Below, in pieces: positions 1 to 5,318 of a stretch of DNA of 5,318 bases. Source of the DNA: an uncultured Propionibacteriaceae bacterium (GTDB lineage: Bacteria > Actinomycetota > Actinomycetes > Propionibacteriales > Propionibacteriaceae); assembly GCA_937988865.1 (NCBI GenBank), contig CALKHV010000131.1, forward strand, positions 1 to 5,318, read 5' to 3'. Made by a program: the position numbers and the translations under genes. Numbering within the stretch: the first letter of the stretch is position 1; each line of letters begins with the position of its first letter. The notes under the pieces are model-generated. The model did no database searches and was not told the DNA's origin. It was given only the letters and a program-made list of their open reading frames with translations.

Positions 1-64
1 CTACCCCAGTGACCCCATCAACAAGACGGACCTAGACGGTCAACGTTGGGGCTTCCTTCGAAAG
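1..64 (+). repeat. Rhs core-end homology, copy 1 (matches 2465-2525)
   Basis: The first ~64 bases align with 2465-2525. Both encode YP(S/G)DPINK(T/F)DLDG, then (Q)RWG(F/W)LRK. Copy 1 has one extra codon (CAA, Gln) before RWG. Identity is high up to this point and fades quickly afterwards, so this marks the boundary between the shared core and the variable tip, where tips can be exchanged. Confidence 0.7.
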
Positions 65-475
65 AAGGGGTTCTGGATTGGTGTCGCGACCGCCGTCTCG
101 CTCTTTGCCTGTGCGATCTGCACAGGTATTGGGTATGGATTGGCGGCCTACGCGGCGATCAACGTGGGTCGCAAGTTGGCCGCAAGAGACTATCGGGGTG
201 CTGCATGGGAGGCAACGGGTGTCGTAGGCATGGGTTGGACGCGGGGAGCGAAGTACGCCGCTGCGCGCAGTTCAAAGCGAGCGGCGGCGATCTGGAAGGC
301 CAGGAGAGCCGTTCACAAGCGCCAGCGCGCGGCCTACTCTCATCAGAGGCGCTTCTACCAGAAGCGGGCTGCTCGGTGGAACCAAAGAGCCCGATGGGGC
401 GGCCACTACGACCGCTTCCATGGAAGTTTCAGCATCGGCTTCAACAGTGCGAGGTACAACAGTGGACAGAGGTAG
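2..475 (+). CDS. Rhs-family polymorphic toxin, C-terminal end with tip A (5' partial)
   Basis: The reading frame is open from the window edge to TAG at 473-475, giving 157 residues without the true start. Residues 1-13 (YPSDPINKTDLDG) match the end of the RHS-repeat associated core, and the same motif recurs at 2465-2525. Directly after it comes a hydrophobic stretch (residues about 24-52) that could cross or insert into a membrane. The last ~105 residues are strongly basic and rich in Arg, Ala, Trp, Tyr and His (for example KRQRAAYSHQRR). In this family the core encapsulates and delivers a variable C-terminal toxin, so the tail is inferred to be the toxic part. I recognise no nuclease, deaminase or ADP-ribosyltransferase motif, so its activity is unknown. 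An adjacent small membrane protein follows after 3 nt, as expected for immunity. The main body of the gene probably lies to the left of the window. The ATG at 140 is internal and should not be taken as the start. Confidence 0.82.
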   Translation, partial: YPSDPINKTDLDGQRWGFLRKKGFWIGVATAVSLFACAICTGIGYGLAAYAAINVGRKLAARDYRGAAWEATGVVGMGWTRGAKYAAARSSKRAAAIWKARRAVHKRQRAAYSHQRRFYQKRAARWNQRARWGGHYDRFHGSFSIGFNSARYNSGQR

Positions 476-478
476 AGG

Positions 479-925
479 TTGCGACTGCTGAACCTGAACC
501 GAATTATTGTACTCTCTGTACTCAGAGTCACGATGGGTAACGCAGCAAGCAAGGACTGGCGGCGAGTTGCGCGCGATCCAAAGTTTGCGTTCCAGGAAAT
601 GTCCAGCCTCTTGTTCATTGGTGGCGTGGTGCTGGCTGGTCTTTTTCCGTGGCCGTGGTTCTGGCTCCTGCAGATGAATGGCGAGGGCCCGCTGCTTGCC
701 GCCGCAAAATATTGGGTAGTGCTTCTGCCAGTTAGTCTGACAGCGACCGGAACCGTGGAGTGTTATCTCCGTTCCGGTCGAGAGAAGGATGAACTCTTAG
801 AGGCAAAGGTGGCCGATCGAGTGGACGTCTTCGGGAACGTTAGGGTCCTGCTGATCGGATCCTTGGCGGGCTATGTCGTCACTGTGGTGTCCGGGTTGCT
901 CCTCGGCTGGCTGGCACCCTTCTAG
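479..925 (+). CDS. Small predicted membrane protein, candidate immunity protein for tip A
   Basis: This 148-residue protein resembles no family I can name. Three hydrophobic segments are visible at about residues 41-65 (MSSLLFIGGVVLAGLF), 71-92 and 121-146, separated by a charged loop (REKDELLEAKVADR, 100-114). It begins 3 nt after the tip A stop, so translation is probably coupled. The start chosen is TTG 479, preceded by AGAGG at 468-472 with a 6-nt spacer. ATG 533 (MGNAASKDW) is an alternative that keeps all three helices but has no clear ribosome binding site. The position immediately after a polymorphic toxin tip is where immunity genes usually sit, and a membrane location would suit a toxin acting at the envelope; both points are inference. 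The protein could originally have been longer: hydrophobic coding character continues past the stop in another frame (see 926-1172). It may therefore be the front part of a frameshifted gene. Confidence 0.65.
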   Translation: MRLLNLNRIIVLSVLRVTMGNAASKDWRRVARDPKFAFQEMSSLLFIGGVVLAGLFPWPWFWLLQMNGEGPLLAAAKYWVVLLPVSLTATGTVECYLRSGREKDELLEAKVADRVDVFGNVRVLLIGSLAGYVVTVVSGLLLGWLAPF

Positions 926-1172
926 TGGCGCTCGTCTCGAGGGCGTGATCGTCGCCGCGGGGGGTAGGACTACTTTCAATCGCCGCCGCAGTTGTCGCCG
1001 CTCGCGTTGGGCCGAACACGTTCAACCACATTGACGGTGTCTTGCTCGAGGAGTTCAACCCGCCGATTCGCGTGCTGGCACAGACACTTGCTGTGACTCT
1101 GGCAGTCGGCGTGCTGACCGGCGACACCCCCTTTCCGTTCAGTAAACTCTCCCGGGGGGCTAAGGCAAATCC
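926..1172 (+). other. Intergenic stretch with possible decayed membrane-protein coding
   Basis: No convincing intact gene lies here. The frame starting at position 1 (mod 3) reads protein-like across most of the stretch: before 946 it gives GTLLVALVSRA, then a TGA at 946-948. From 964 it gives GLLSIAAAVVAARV and later IRVLAQTLAVTLAVGVLTG, both plausible membrane helices. The first possible start in this open frame is TTG 1042, in the middle of the apparent domain and without a good ribosome binding site. The simplest reading is that the preceding membrane gene, or another immunity gene brought in with a cassette, once continued here and was broken by a frameshift near 890-915 and the stop at 946. 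This is inference from hydrophobic pattern only; I see no homology to name. No strong hairpin terminator was found here. Confidence 0.3.
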
Positions 1173-2960
1173 GTGGGAAAGGCAGGCGGGCTCGTGGGTC
1201 AACTTGGGCACTCGGCGTCAGCGCCGAATGGGAGATTCATGGGGAGTTGTGCGGAGACTGGCTCAGCCTTGCGTGGATTGGGACGCGCGCTGGCTGGCAG
1301 GAACCACGGTGGGATCCGCCAGGTCACCACCGTGGCCGAGGTCACCGACACGGTCACCGGTGAGACCACGTGGACCCCGACCGGGGTCGTGGCTGACCAG
1401 CCGTGGTTGTCCTGGTCGACCGTCAACGACGTCACCGGGCGGGCGCGGTTCGAAGCCACCGGTCAAGGTGCCGGGTTCGGCACCGGAACCGGGGCCACCG
1501 ACCTGGCCGAGGTCACCGACTGGGTGGCATCCAACGGTGCCGCGTCCTCGTACGGGCGTGAATACACCTACGACGGTGCCGGCCGCCTGACCCTGGCCAG
1601 GGACAACACCACGACCATCGACCCGGCCACCGGGGACCTGACCAGCTCGTGCACGGACCGGGCGTACACGTTCAACACCAACGGCAACCGCACGAAGCTG
1701 GAGACGACGACCCGCCCCGGTGGTGACTGCGCCACCACGGGCACCACCACCACGGTGAGCACCACCGGGTGGGACTCTGCGGACCGGCCCACCACGGGCC
1801 GGAACGGGAGCGGGTCGTACGTGTACGACCTGTTCGGCCGACAGACCACCCTCCCGAGCTCGGACGCGCCGAACCCTGCCGGTGGGAACATCACGTTGGG
1901 GTACTTCGACGACGACCTCCCCCGAGTCGTCACCCAGGGCGGCACGTCGAGCACGTTCACCCTCGACGCGGACGGGCGCCGCGCCACCCAGACCACCGTC
2001 GACGGCACCGGGACCACGAGCACGGTGCGGCGGTACACCGACGGCGGGGACAACCCTGCCTGGGTTGATGTCACCGCGCCCGGGGTGGGGACGTCCACGA
2101 CGAGGTTCACCGAAGCCATCGGTGGCGACCTGTCCGCGTCCATCGCCTCCGATGGTGGGTTGGTCATCTCGTTGGGTAACCCCCACGGTGATGTCGTCAC
2201 CACGGTGGACATCCCCGCCGCCCAGGCCGCGTCCACCCCCGCCACGGCGATCAGCGGGTGGGCCACCTACGACGAGTACGGCAACACCACCACCGCGGAC
2301 CCTGTGGACGGCACCCTTGGCTACGGCTGGCTCGGAGCCAAACAACGCGCGACCAGCACCGCCACCGCCGGCCTCGCCCTCATGGGTGTGCGGTTCTACA
2401 ACGCCACCCGGGGACTGTTCACCTCCCTCGACCCCGTCCCTGGAGGCAACGACACCCACTACACCTACCCCGGTGACCCCATCAACAAGTTCGACCTCGA
2501 CGGACGTTGGGGTTGGCTCCGTAAGTCGGCCAAATGGCTCGGTGTCGCTGCAGCTGTCGCATGCGTTGTCGCTACCGCGGGTGTGTGTACGGGCCTTGCG
2601 TTTGCTGCCGTCGCAGCCAGTGCGGCTTGGAACGCCCGGCAAGCGTACACCGGTCGGCAGTCTTGGAAGCGGGCGGCACTCAACACGGGATTCGACGCAG
2701 CCTCCATCGCATTCCGACCGCTGCGAGCGTGGAACATGCGTCGGGCCGGGTCCGTGGCCAGATACGCGAAGTCCTTCCACGTTGGTAGGCATCGCGTGAG
2801 TTCAATTGGGCGATCAGCACGTACCAAAATCTCACACCGTGCGCGATGGCATGTTTCGCACACCGCGAAGACTTGGCGCACTAGGCCATGGAGATCGGCA
2901 GGGGTGGCCGCGGTCAACGCTGGGTATGGCACGCGGTCGTACAGGGAGCAATCCTGGTGA
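1173..2960 (+). CDS. Rhs/YD-repeat cassette with tip B (displaced C-terminal unit)
   Basis: A 595-residue frame carries YD-type repeats: YTYDGAGRL, YTFNTNGNR, YVYDLFGRQTTL, FTLDADGRR and ATYDEYGNT. They lead into the core-end region VRFYNATRGLFTSLDPVPGG, then YTYPGDPINKFDLDG (residues about 430-444). A hydrophobic segment (about 456-485) and a basic tail of about 109 residues (487-595, for example ISHRARWHVSHTAKTWR) form tip B. The tip differs in sequence from tip A but has the same layout and length, with a few shared positions. Rhs-like sequence seems to begin only near 1312 (QVTTVAEVTDTVTG); the first ~45 residues look like read-through from unrelated DNA. The frame is much shorter than full Rhs proteins, which often exceed 1500 residues, and I see no signal peptide or secretion domain. 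It therefore looks like a displaced 3' unit, perhaps silent until recombined into the full gene. GTG 1173 has AAGG at 1162-1165 upstream; ATG 1239 is an alternative with GGGAG only 4 nt away. Confidence 0.78.
   Translation: MGKAGGLVGQLGHSASAPNGRFMGSCAETGSALRGLGRALAGRNHGGIRQVTTVAEVTDTVTGETTWTPTGVVADQPWLSWSTVNDVTGRARFEATGQGAGFGTGTGATDLAEVTDWVASNGAASSYGREYTYDGAGRLTLARDNTTTIDPATGDLTSSCTDRAYTFNTNGNRTKLETTTRPGGDCATTGTTTTVSTTGWDSADRPTTGRNGSGSYVYDLFGRQTTLPSSDAPNPAGGNITLGYFDDDLPRVVTQGGTSSTFTLDADGRRATQTTVDGTGTTSTVRRYTDGGDNPAWVDVTAPGVGTSTTRFTEAIGGDLSASIASDGGLVISLGNPHGDVVTTVDIPAAQAASTPATAISGWATYDEYGNTTTADPVDGTLGYGWLGAKQRATSTATAGLALMGVRFYNATRGLFTSLDPVPGGNDTHYTYPGDPINKFDLDGRWGWLRKSAKWLGVAAAVACVVATAGVCTGLAFAAVAASAAWNARQAYTGRQSWKRAALNTGFDAASIAFRPLRAWNMRRAGSVARYAKSFHVGRHRVSSIGRSARTKISHRARWHVSHTAKTWRTRPWRSAGVAAVNAGYGTRSYREQSW
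1497..1994 (+). repeat. Long direct repeat of Rhs core, intact copy (matches 3297-3795)
   Basis: This 498-bp tract encodes TDLAEVTDWVASNG through FTLDADGRRATQT inside the tip B cassette. It aligns end to end with 3297-3795 (499 bp), with a single one-base length difference. Divergence is higher in the first ~60 bp and low afterwards, including long identical runs around 1840-1880. It is long enough to support homologous recombination between units of the array. Confidence 0.85.
2465..2525 (+). repeat. Rhs core-end homology, copy 2 (matches 1-64)
   Basis: This is the partner of the tract at 1-64. It encodes the end of the Rhs core and the start of the tip. After LRK the two copies diverge in base sequence while keeping a hydrophobic segment in the same place. 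Confidence 0.7.
2944..2948 (+). promoter_or_regulatory. Ribosome binding site deciding the start of immunity gene B
   Basis: GGGAG (preceded by ACA) lies 8 nt before GTG 2957, inside the last codons of the tip B gene. This good spacing favours the GTG over the in-frame ATG at 2888, which would lie deep inside the toxin coding sequence. Confidence 0.6.
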
Positions 2961-3265
2961 GCCTTGCCAACTCGTGGGTAGACGTCTTAAGTATGTTGGT
3001 TCTATGTCTCGCCTTGAACTACTTGGGGTGGAGAAAGGTTGAGATTTCATGGGCCTTGCCGGCCGCCCTGCTGTTCTTCTTTGCTTGGGTGGGCGTTGCA
3101 CTTTCTTCTCAGCGATGGCCGCAGTTTGCGTCGACGGGGGTCGTGCTTCTCCATTTCATTGTGGCGTTGTCGCTAGTCGCTGCTATTCGATGTCACATCG
3201 AATGGCGATCATCACGACGACACCGACGGATGACGCGAGGAGGGCAGCGGAGAGACGCCGCGTGA
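2957..3265 (+). CDS. Small predicted membrane protein, candidate immunity protein for tip B
   Basis: This protein of about 102 residues has three hydrophobic segments: about 8-24 (VDVLSMLVLCLALNYLG), 30-49 (WALPAALLFFFAWVGVAL) and 58-77 (GVVLLHFIVALSLVAAI). A basic tail follows (SSRRHRRMTRGGQRR). The GTG start overlaps the tip B stop (GTGA at 2957-2960), so the two genes are very probably translationally coupled. The in-frame ATG at 2888 would add 23 residues but lacks this arrangement. I recognise no family. By analogy with polymorphic toxin loci, a small gene directly after the tip protects the producer; a membrane location suggests the toxin acts at or through the membrane. The sequence is not obviously alike to the first membrane protein (479-925), yet both have three helices and the same position after a tip. 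The function is inferred from context. Confidence 0.7.
   Translation: MSLANSWVDVLSMLVLCLALNYLGWRKVEISWALPAALLFFFAWVGVALSSQRWPQFASTGVVLLHFIVALSLVAAIRCHIEWRSSRRHRRMTRGGQRRDAA
3185..3203. other. 19-bp perfect palindrome around one central base
   Basis: Arms of 9 bp (ATTCGATGT at 3185-3193 and ACATCGAAT at 3195-3203) flank C 3194. It lies within the coding sequence for the end of the third helix of the membrane protein (codons around IRCHIEW). It could be chance, a protein binding site or a small RNA hairpin; there is no loop, so a stable RNA hairpin would need to open the centre. Confidence 0.35.
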
Positions 3266-3296
3266 GGCTGAAGGGAGCAGAAGCACCTCAAGGCTC

Positions 3297-3795
3297 ACTG
3301 ACCTCGAGGACGTCACACCGTGGGTCGAAACCGTCGGTGATGCTGGCGGTTAGGCACGGGAGTGCACCTACGACGGGACCGGGCCGCCTGGCCCTGGCCC
3401 GGGACAACACCATGACGGTGAACCCGACCACCGGGGACCTGACCTCGATCTGTACGGACCGGGCGTACACGTTCAATGCGAACGGCAACCGCACTCAGCT
3501 CGCCACGACGACCCGCCCGGGTGGTGACTGCGCCACCACGGGCACCACCACCACGGTGACCACCGCCGGGTGGGATTCTGCGGACCGGCCCACGTCGGGC
3601 CGGAACGGGGCCGGGGTGTACGTGTACGACCTGTTCGGCCGACAAACCACCCTCCCGAGCTCGGACGCGCCGAACCATGCCGGCGGGAACATCACGTTGG
3701 GGTACTTCGACGACGACCTCCCCCGGGTTGTCATCCAGGGCGGCACGTCGAGCACGTTCACCCTGGACGCCAACGGGCGACGCGCCACCCAAACC
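3297..3795 (+). pseudogene. Degenerate third Rhs core fragment, truncated by the insertion sequence
   Basis: Read in two frames, this stretch aligns over its full length with the core of the tip B cassette (1497-1994). The first part (3297-about 3380) reads TDLEDVTPWVETVGDAGG, then stop TAG at 3351-3353, then ARECTYDGTG. An extra G around 3381-3383 shifts the frame, after which GRLALARDNT through FTLDANGRRATQT is open. There is no start codon or ribosome binding site at the head. The core-end motif, tip and immunity gene that should follow are missing, because the sequence changes at 3796 to the terminus of an ISL3-type element. The open frame runs into the element and stops at TAG 3823-3825. 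A frame starting at 3049 joins this segment to an unrelated frame over the upstream membrane gene; that fusion is not a real protein. The piece may still serve as a recombination donor. Confidence 0.8.
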
Positions 3796-3821
3796 GGCTC
3801 TTCAGACCTGAGTGTGGGGTC
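3796..3821. repeat. Left inverted repeat of the ISL3-family element
   Basis: It starts GGCTCTTC and contains CTGAGTGTGGGGT at 3808-3820, which matches the right end in inverted orientation. The transposase stop codon (TCA on this strand, 3820-3822) lies at its inner edge, so the gene runs right up to the terminus. Confidence 0.7.
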
Positions 3822-5153
3822 ATAGGGCCAGCCCTCCTCCGATGAGGAGCATGCGGAGTCTGTAGTTCTCGCGGTTCCTGAAGCCCCGAGCGACCCTGCG
3901 GTGGAGTTCGATCAGCCCATTGACTGCTTCGGCACCGCCGTTGTTCGCGCCGCCGGTGCTGAAGTACCCCAGAAGCGCCTCACGCCACTGCTTCAGGGTC
4001 CGGCCCAGGCGGGCGACCTCGGGGATCGGGCACGAGGTGAACGAGGCGAGGACCTTCTCGGCGATGGCCTTGCCCGCGGCGGGGGTGTCCTGGTGGTACA
4101 CCGAGCGGACCTGCTGGGCGCACAACCACGCGACCTCGACCCGACGTGCTCGTCCCTGGCGGTGAACGCGTCTTTGAGCCGGGCGCGTTGGCGGTTGGTG
4201 AGCCGGTCCTCGCCGGCGCGCAGGATGTTGCGGATCCGGTACAGCGGGTCATCACGGCGGCCGCGGTGCCCGCAGGTGTCCTGCTGGACCCGGCGTCGCA
4301 CGTCGTCGACGACCTGCGTGGCGAGCTTGACGACATGGAACGCGTCGAGGACTGCGACGGCGTCGCTCAGGTCGTCGTCGATGGTGTTGCGGTACCCGCG
4401 GAAGGTGTCCAACGTCGCCACGGCCACCCCGGACCGGAACGCCTGCCCGCGCTCGGTCAACCAGCTCGAGTACGCCGCGCCGGAGCGGCCCGGGACCAGG
4501 TCCAGCAGCCGAGCACGGGTGCGGCCGTTCTCATCTCGGGTCAGGTCCACCATCCCCGTCAGCTCCTTGGGTCCTCTCCCGCCGTCCTCGAGCGGTTTGG
4601 TCGACACGTGGTGCCACACGTGCTCATCCACCCCCAACGTGCTCACCCCCTGAAACCGGGCCGGGTCCGCGGCAGCCGCCTCGAGCACCGGCCGGATCGA
4701 GGTCCACACCGTCTTCCACGTCGTTCCGAGCTGCCGAGCGAGCCCGAGGACGGAGGCGTGCTCGCGGCGCATCTGGGCGATCGCCCACCGACACGCCCGC
4801 ACCGTCAGCAGCGCCCGCGGTCGGGCGATGTCCTCGTCCTGCTCCACGAACGAGCGCGTGCCGCACACCGCGACCGGGCACACCCACCGCCGCTTGCGCC
4901 ACACCACCCGCACCGGCCTGCCCGCCCACGGTGCGTCGATCAGGACCACGTTGACCCGGCCGTGGCCGTGCGCGACGACCCCGCACGTCGGGCAGCCCAT
5001 GACCTGCGGTTCGGACTCCACCGTGACCGTCAACGACCCGTCGCCCTCGTCCCGGTCCACACCGATCACATGCAGCCCGGGCAGGCCGACCAACAGGTCG
5101 CAACGGTCGCAGTAGCCACCCGAGCAGGGGCAGCACAACGTAGGCTCGGTCAT
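3820..5153 (-). pseudogene. ISL3-family transposase, split by a one-base deletion
   Basis: Translation starts at ATG 5153 (MTEPTLCC), with AAGGA at 5162-5166 and an 8-nt spacer. An upstream in-frame start at 5216 would only add non-conserved leader. Residues 54-97 carry the family's zinc-binding pattern (CPTC at 54-57, CPVAVC at 92-97). A DDE-type region follows: LGVDEH (D176), VATLDTFRGY (D249) and AVLDAFHVVKLA (D270). After DEHV (residue 337) the frame changes and runs to a spurious stop at 3993, giving 386 residues. The conserved continuation VEVAWLCAQQVRSVYHQD is in another frame and ends at 3820. It includes NNGGAEAVNGLIE, whose Glu (codon 3928-3930) is the expected third catalytic acid. 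Restoring one base near 4141-4142 gives about 444 residues, the usual length for the family. The gene as read lacks its last catalytic part. A sequencing error is possible; I see no slippery site to suggest programmed shifting. Confidence 0.85.
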
Positions 5154-5154
5154 C

Positions 5155-5211
5155 GTCGAGGTCCTTGACGCCAGAGGGGGTAGAAGTCCTCTGATCCTCG
5201 GGGACCTCGAC
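5155..5211 (-). promoter_or_regulatory. Leader hairpin covering the transposase ribosome binding site
   Basis: GTCGAGGTCC at 5155-5164 and GGACCTCGAC at 5202-5211 form a perfect 10-bp stem. A nested 6-bp stem (CAGAGG 5172-5177 with CCTCTG 5188-5193) lies inside. On the minus-strand transcript the closing arm contains most of the AAGGA ribosome binding site (5162-5166) and ends one base before the ATG at 5153. If transcribed from upstream of 5211 the RNA could hide its own ribosome binding site. Insertion sequences are known to use such folding to block expression from readthrough transcripts; here this is inference. Confidence 0.5.
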
Positions 5212-5250
5212 CCCAAACCCCCTCAGCCCGCGCCCCCGCGAGTCGTGCTC

Positions 5251-5275
5251 ACCCCACACTCAGCCCCAATCCACC
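5251..5275. repeat. Right inverted repeat of the ISL3-family element (outer part degenerate)
   Basis: ACCCCACACTCAG at 5251-5263 is the exact complement of the inner left repeat. The outer 12 bp (5264-5275) agree with the left end at only a few positions and lack GAAGAGCC, so the tip was mutated or lost, or the element is truncated here. Confidence 0.55.
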
Positions 5276-5318
5276 GACGAGTTAGTGGTGTAGGCGGGTC
5301 GAGACACGCGAATGCCCC

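Larger units (their letters stand above)
3796..5275 (-). mobile_element. ISL3-family insertion sequence, approximate extent
   Basis: The left end begins GGCTCTTC at 3796, a start I know from ISL3-family termini, exactly where homology to the rhs repeat stops. One transposase gene fills the element on the minus strand. A 13-bp inverted match (CTGAGTGTGGGGT at 3808-3820 and its complement at 5251-5263) marks both ends. The resulting length of about 1.48 kb suits the family. The outer ~12 bp of the right repeat does not match the left end beyond a terminal GG, so the right boundary is uncertain. The 8-bp target duplication usual for the family is not visible: 3788-3795 is CCCAAACC and 5276 onward begins GACGAGTT. 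The right end is probably altered or deleted. Confidence 0.8.

Noticed and set aside
879..1211. 110-residue minus-strand frame
   Set aside because: There is no ribosome binding site or motif, and the plus strand here shows better, though decayed, hydrophobic coding character.
1736..1760. ACC-rich microrepeat, also present at 3536-3560
   Set aside because: It is simply a run of Thr codons inside the YD-repeat core, kept in both copies by common descent.
1263..2792. Long 509-residue open frame on the minus strand
   Set aside because: It is antisense to the well-supported Rhs cassette. Its Gly/Arg/Val-rich composition is typical of a shadow frame in high-GC DNA, with no recognisable motif.
1882..2799. 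305-residue plus-strand frame rich in Pro, Ser and Thr
   Set aside because: It is an alternate frame of the Rhs cassette; the low-complexity composition reflects the GC-rich codons of the true gene.
3049..3825. 258-residue frame apparently fusing a membrane region to Rhs
   Set aside because: Its first part is an off-frame reading of the membrane protein gene at 2957-3265. It becomes Rhs-like only after the inserted base near 3381, so the fusion is accidental.
4136..4150. Programmed ribosomal frameshift in the transposase
   Set aside because: No slippery heptamer or A-rich motif is present, and ISL3 transposases are normally single-frame genes; a one-base deletion or error explains it better.
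4146..5168. 340-residue plus-strand frame, and another at 3901-4653
   Set aside because: Both are antisense to the transposase, which has clear family motifs on the minus strand; neither shadow shows any.
1..5318. CRISPR array, tRNA or rRNA genes
   Set aside because: No regularly spaced short repeats, tRNA-like cloverleaf or rRNA-like stretch was noticed on reading both strands.

Overview
The DNA is GC-rich, and the coding regions strongly favour G or C at third codon positions. That profile and the protein types fit a high-GC actinobacterium (Actinomycetota); I cannot name a genus. The window is an accessory region: the 3' end of an Rhs/YD-repeat polymorphic toxin locus, followed by an insertion sequence.

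Left and centre (1-3795) hold a tandem array of Rhs C-terminal units. The window opens inside the 3' end of one rhs gene (2-475). It ends in an Rhs core motif, a membrane segment and a basic tip, and is followed 3 nt later by a small predicted membrane protein (479-925), the likely cognate immunity protein. A stretch with decayed coding character (926-1172) leads into a second unit (1173-2960), an open reading frame with about 390 residues of YD-repeat core and a different but similarly built tip. Its stop overlaps the GTG start of a second small membrane protein (2957-3265). A third unit survives only as a 499-bp core remnant (3297-3795), broken by an in-frame stop and a one-base insertion and cut off by an insertion sequence before any tip.

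Right (3796-5275) is an ISL3-family element on the minus strand. Its transposase contains the family's N-terminal zinc-binding cysteines and DDE-type motifs but is split by an apparent one-base deletion near 4141-4142. Its leader can fold over its own ribosome binding site. The left end carries the family-typical GGCTCTTC. Only the inner 13 bp of the inverted repeat is clear at the right end, no target duplication is visible, and the right flank (5276-5318) does not resume the rhs sequence.

Working model (inference): this is a toxin-diversification array in which long shared core tracts allow tip/immunity pairs to be exchanged by homologous recombination. Both visible tips have the same plan (membrane segment plus about 105 residues rich in Arg, Trp, Tyr and His) and both partners are three-helix membrane proteins. 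They may therefore be a related family of envelope-acting toxins with membrane-resident immunity. No RNA genes or CRISPR arrays were seen.
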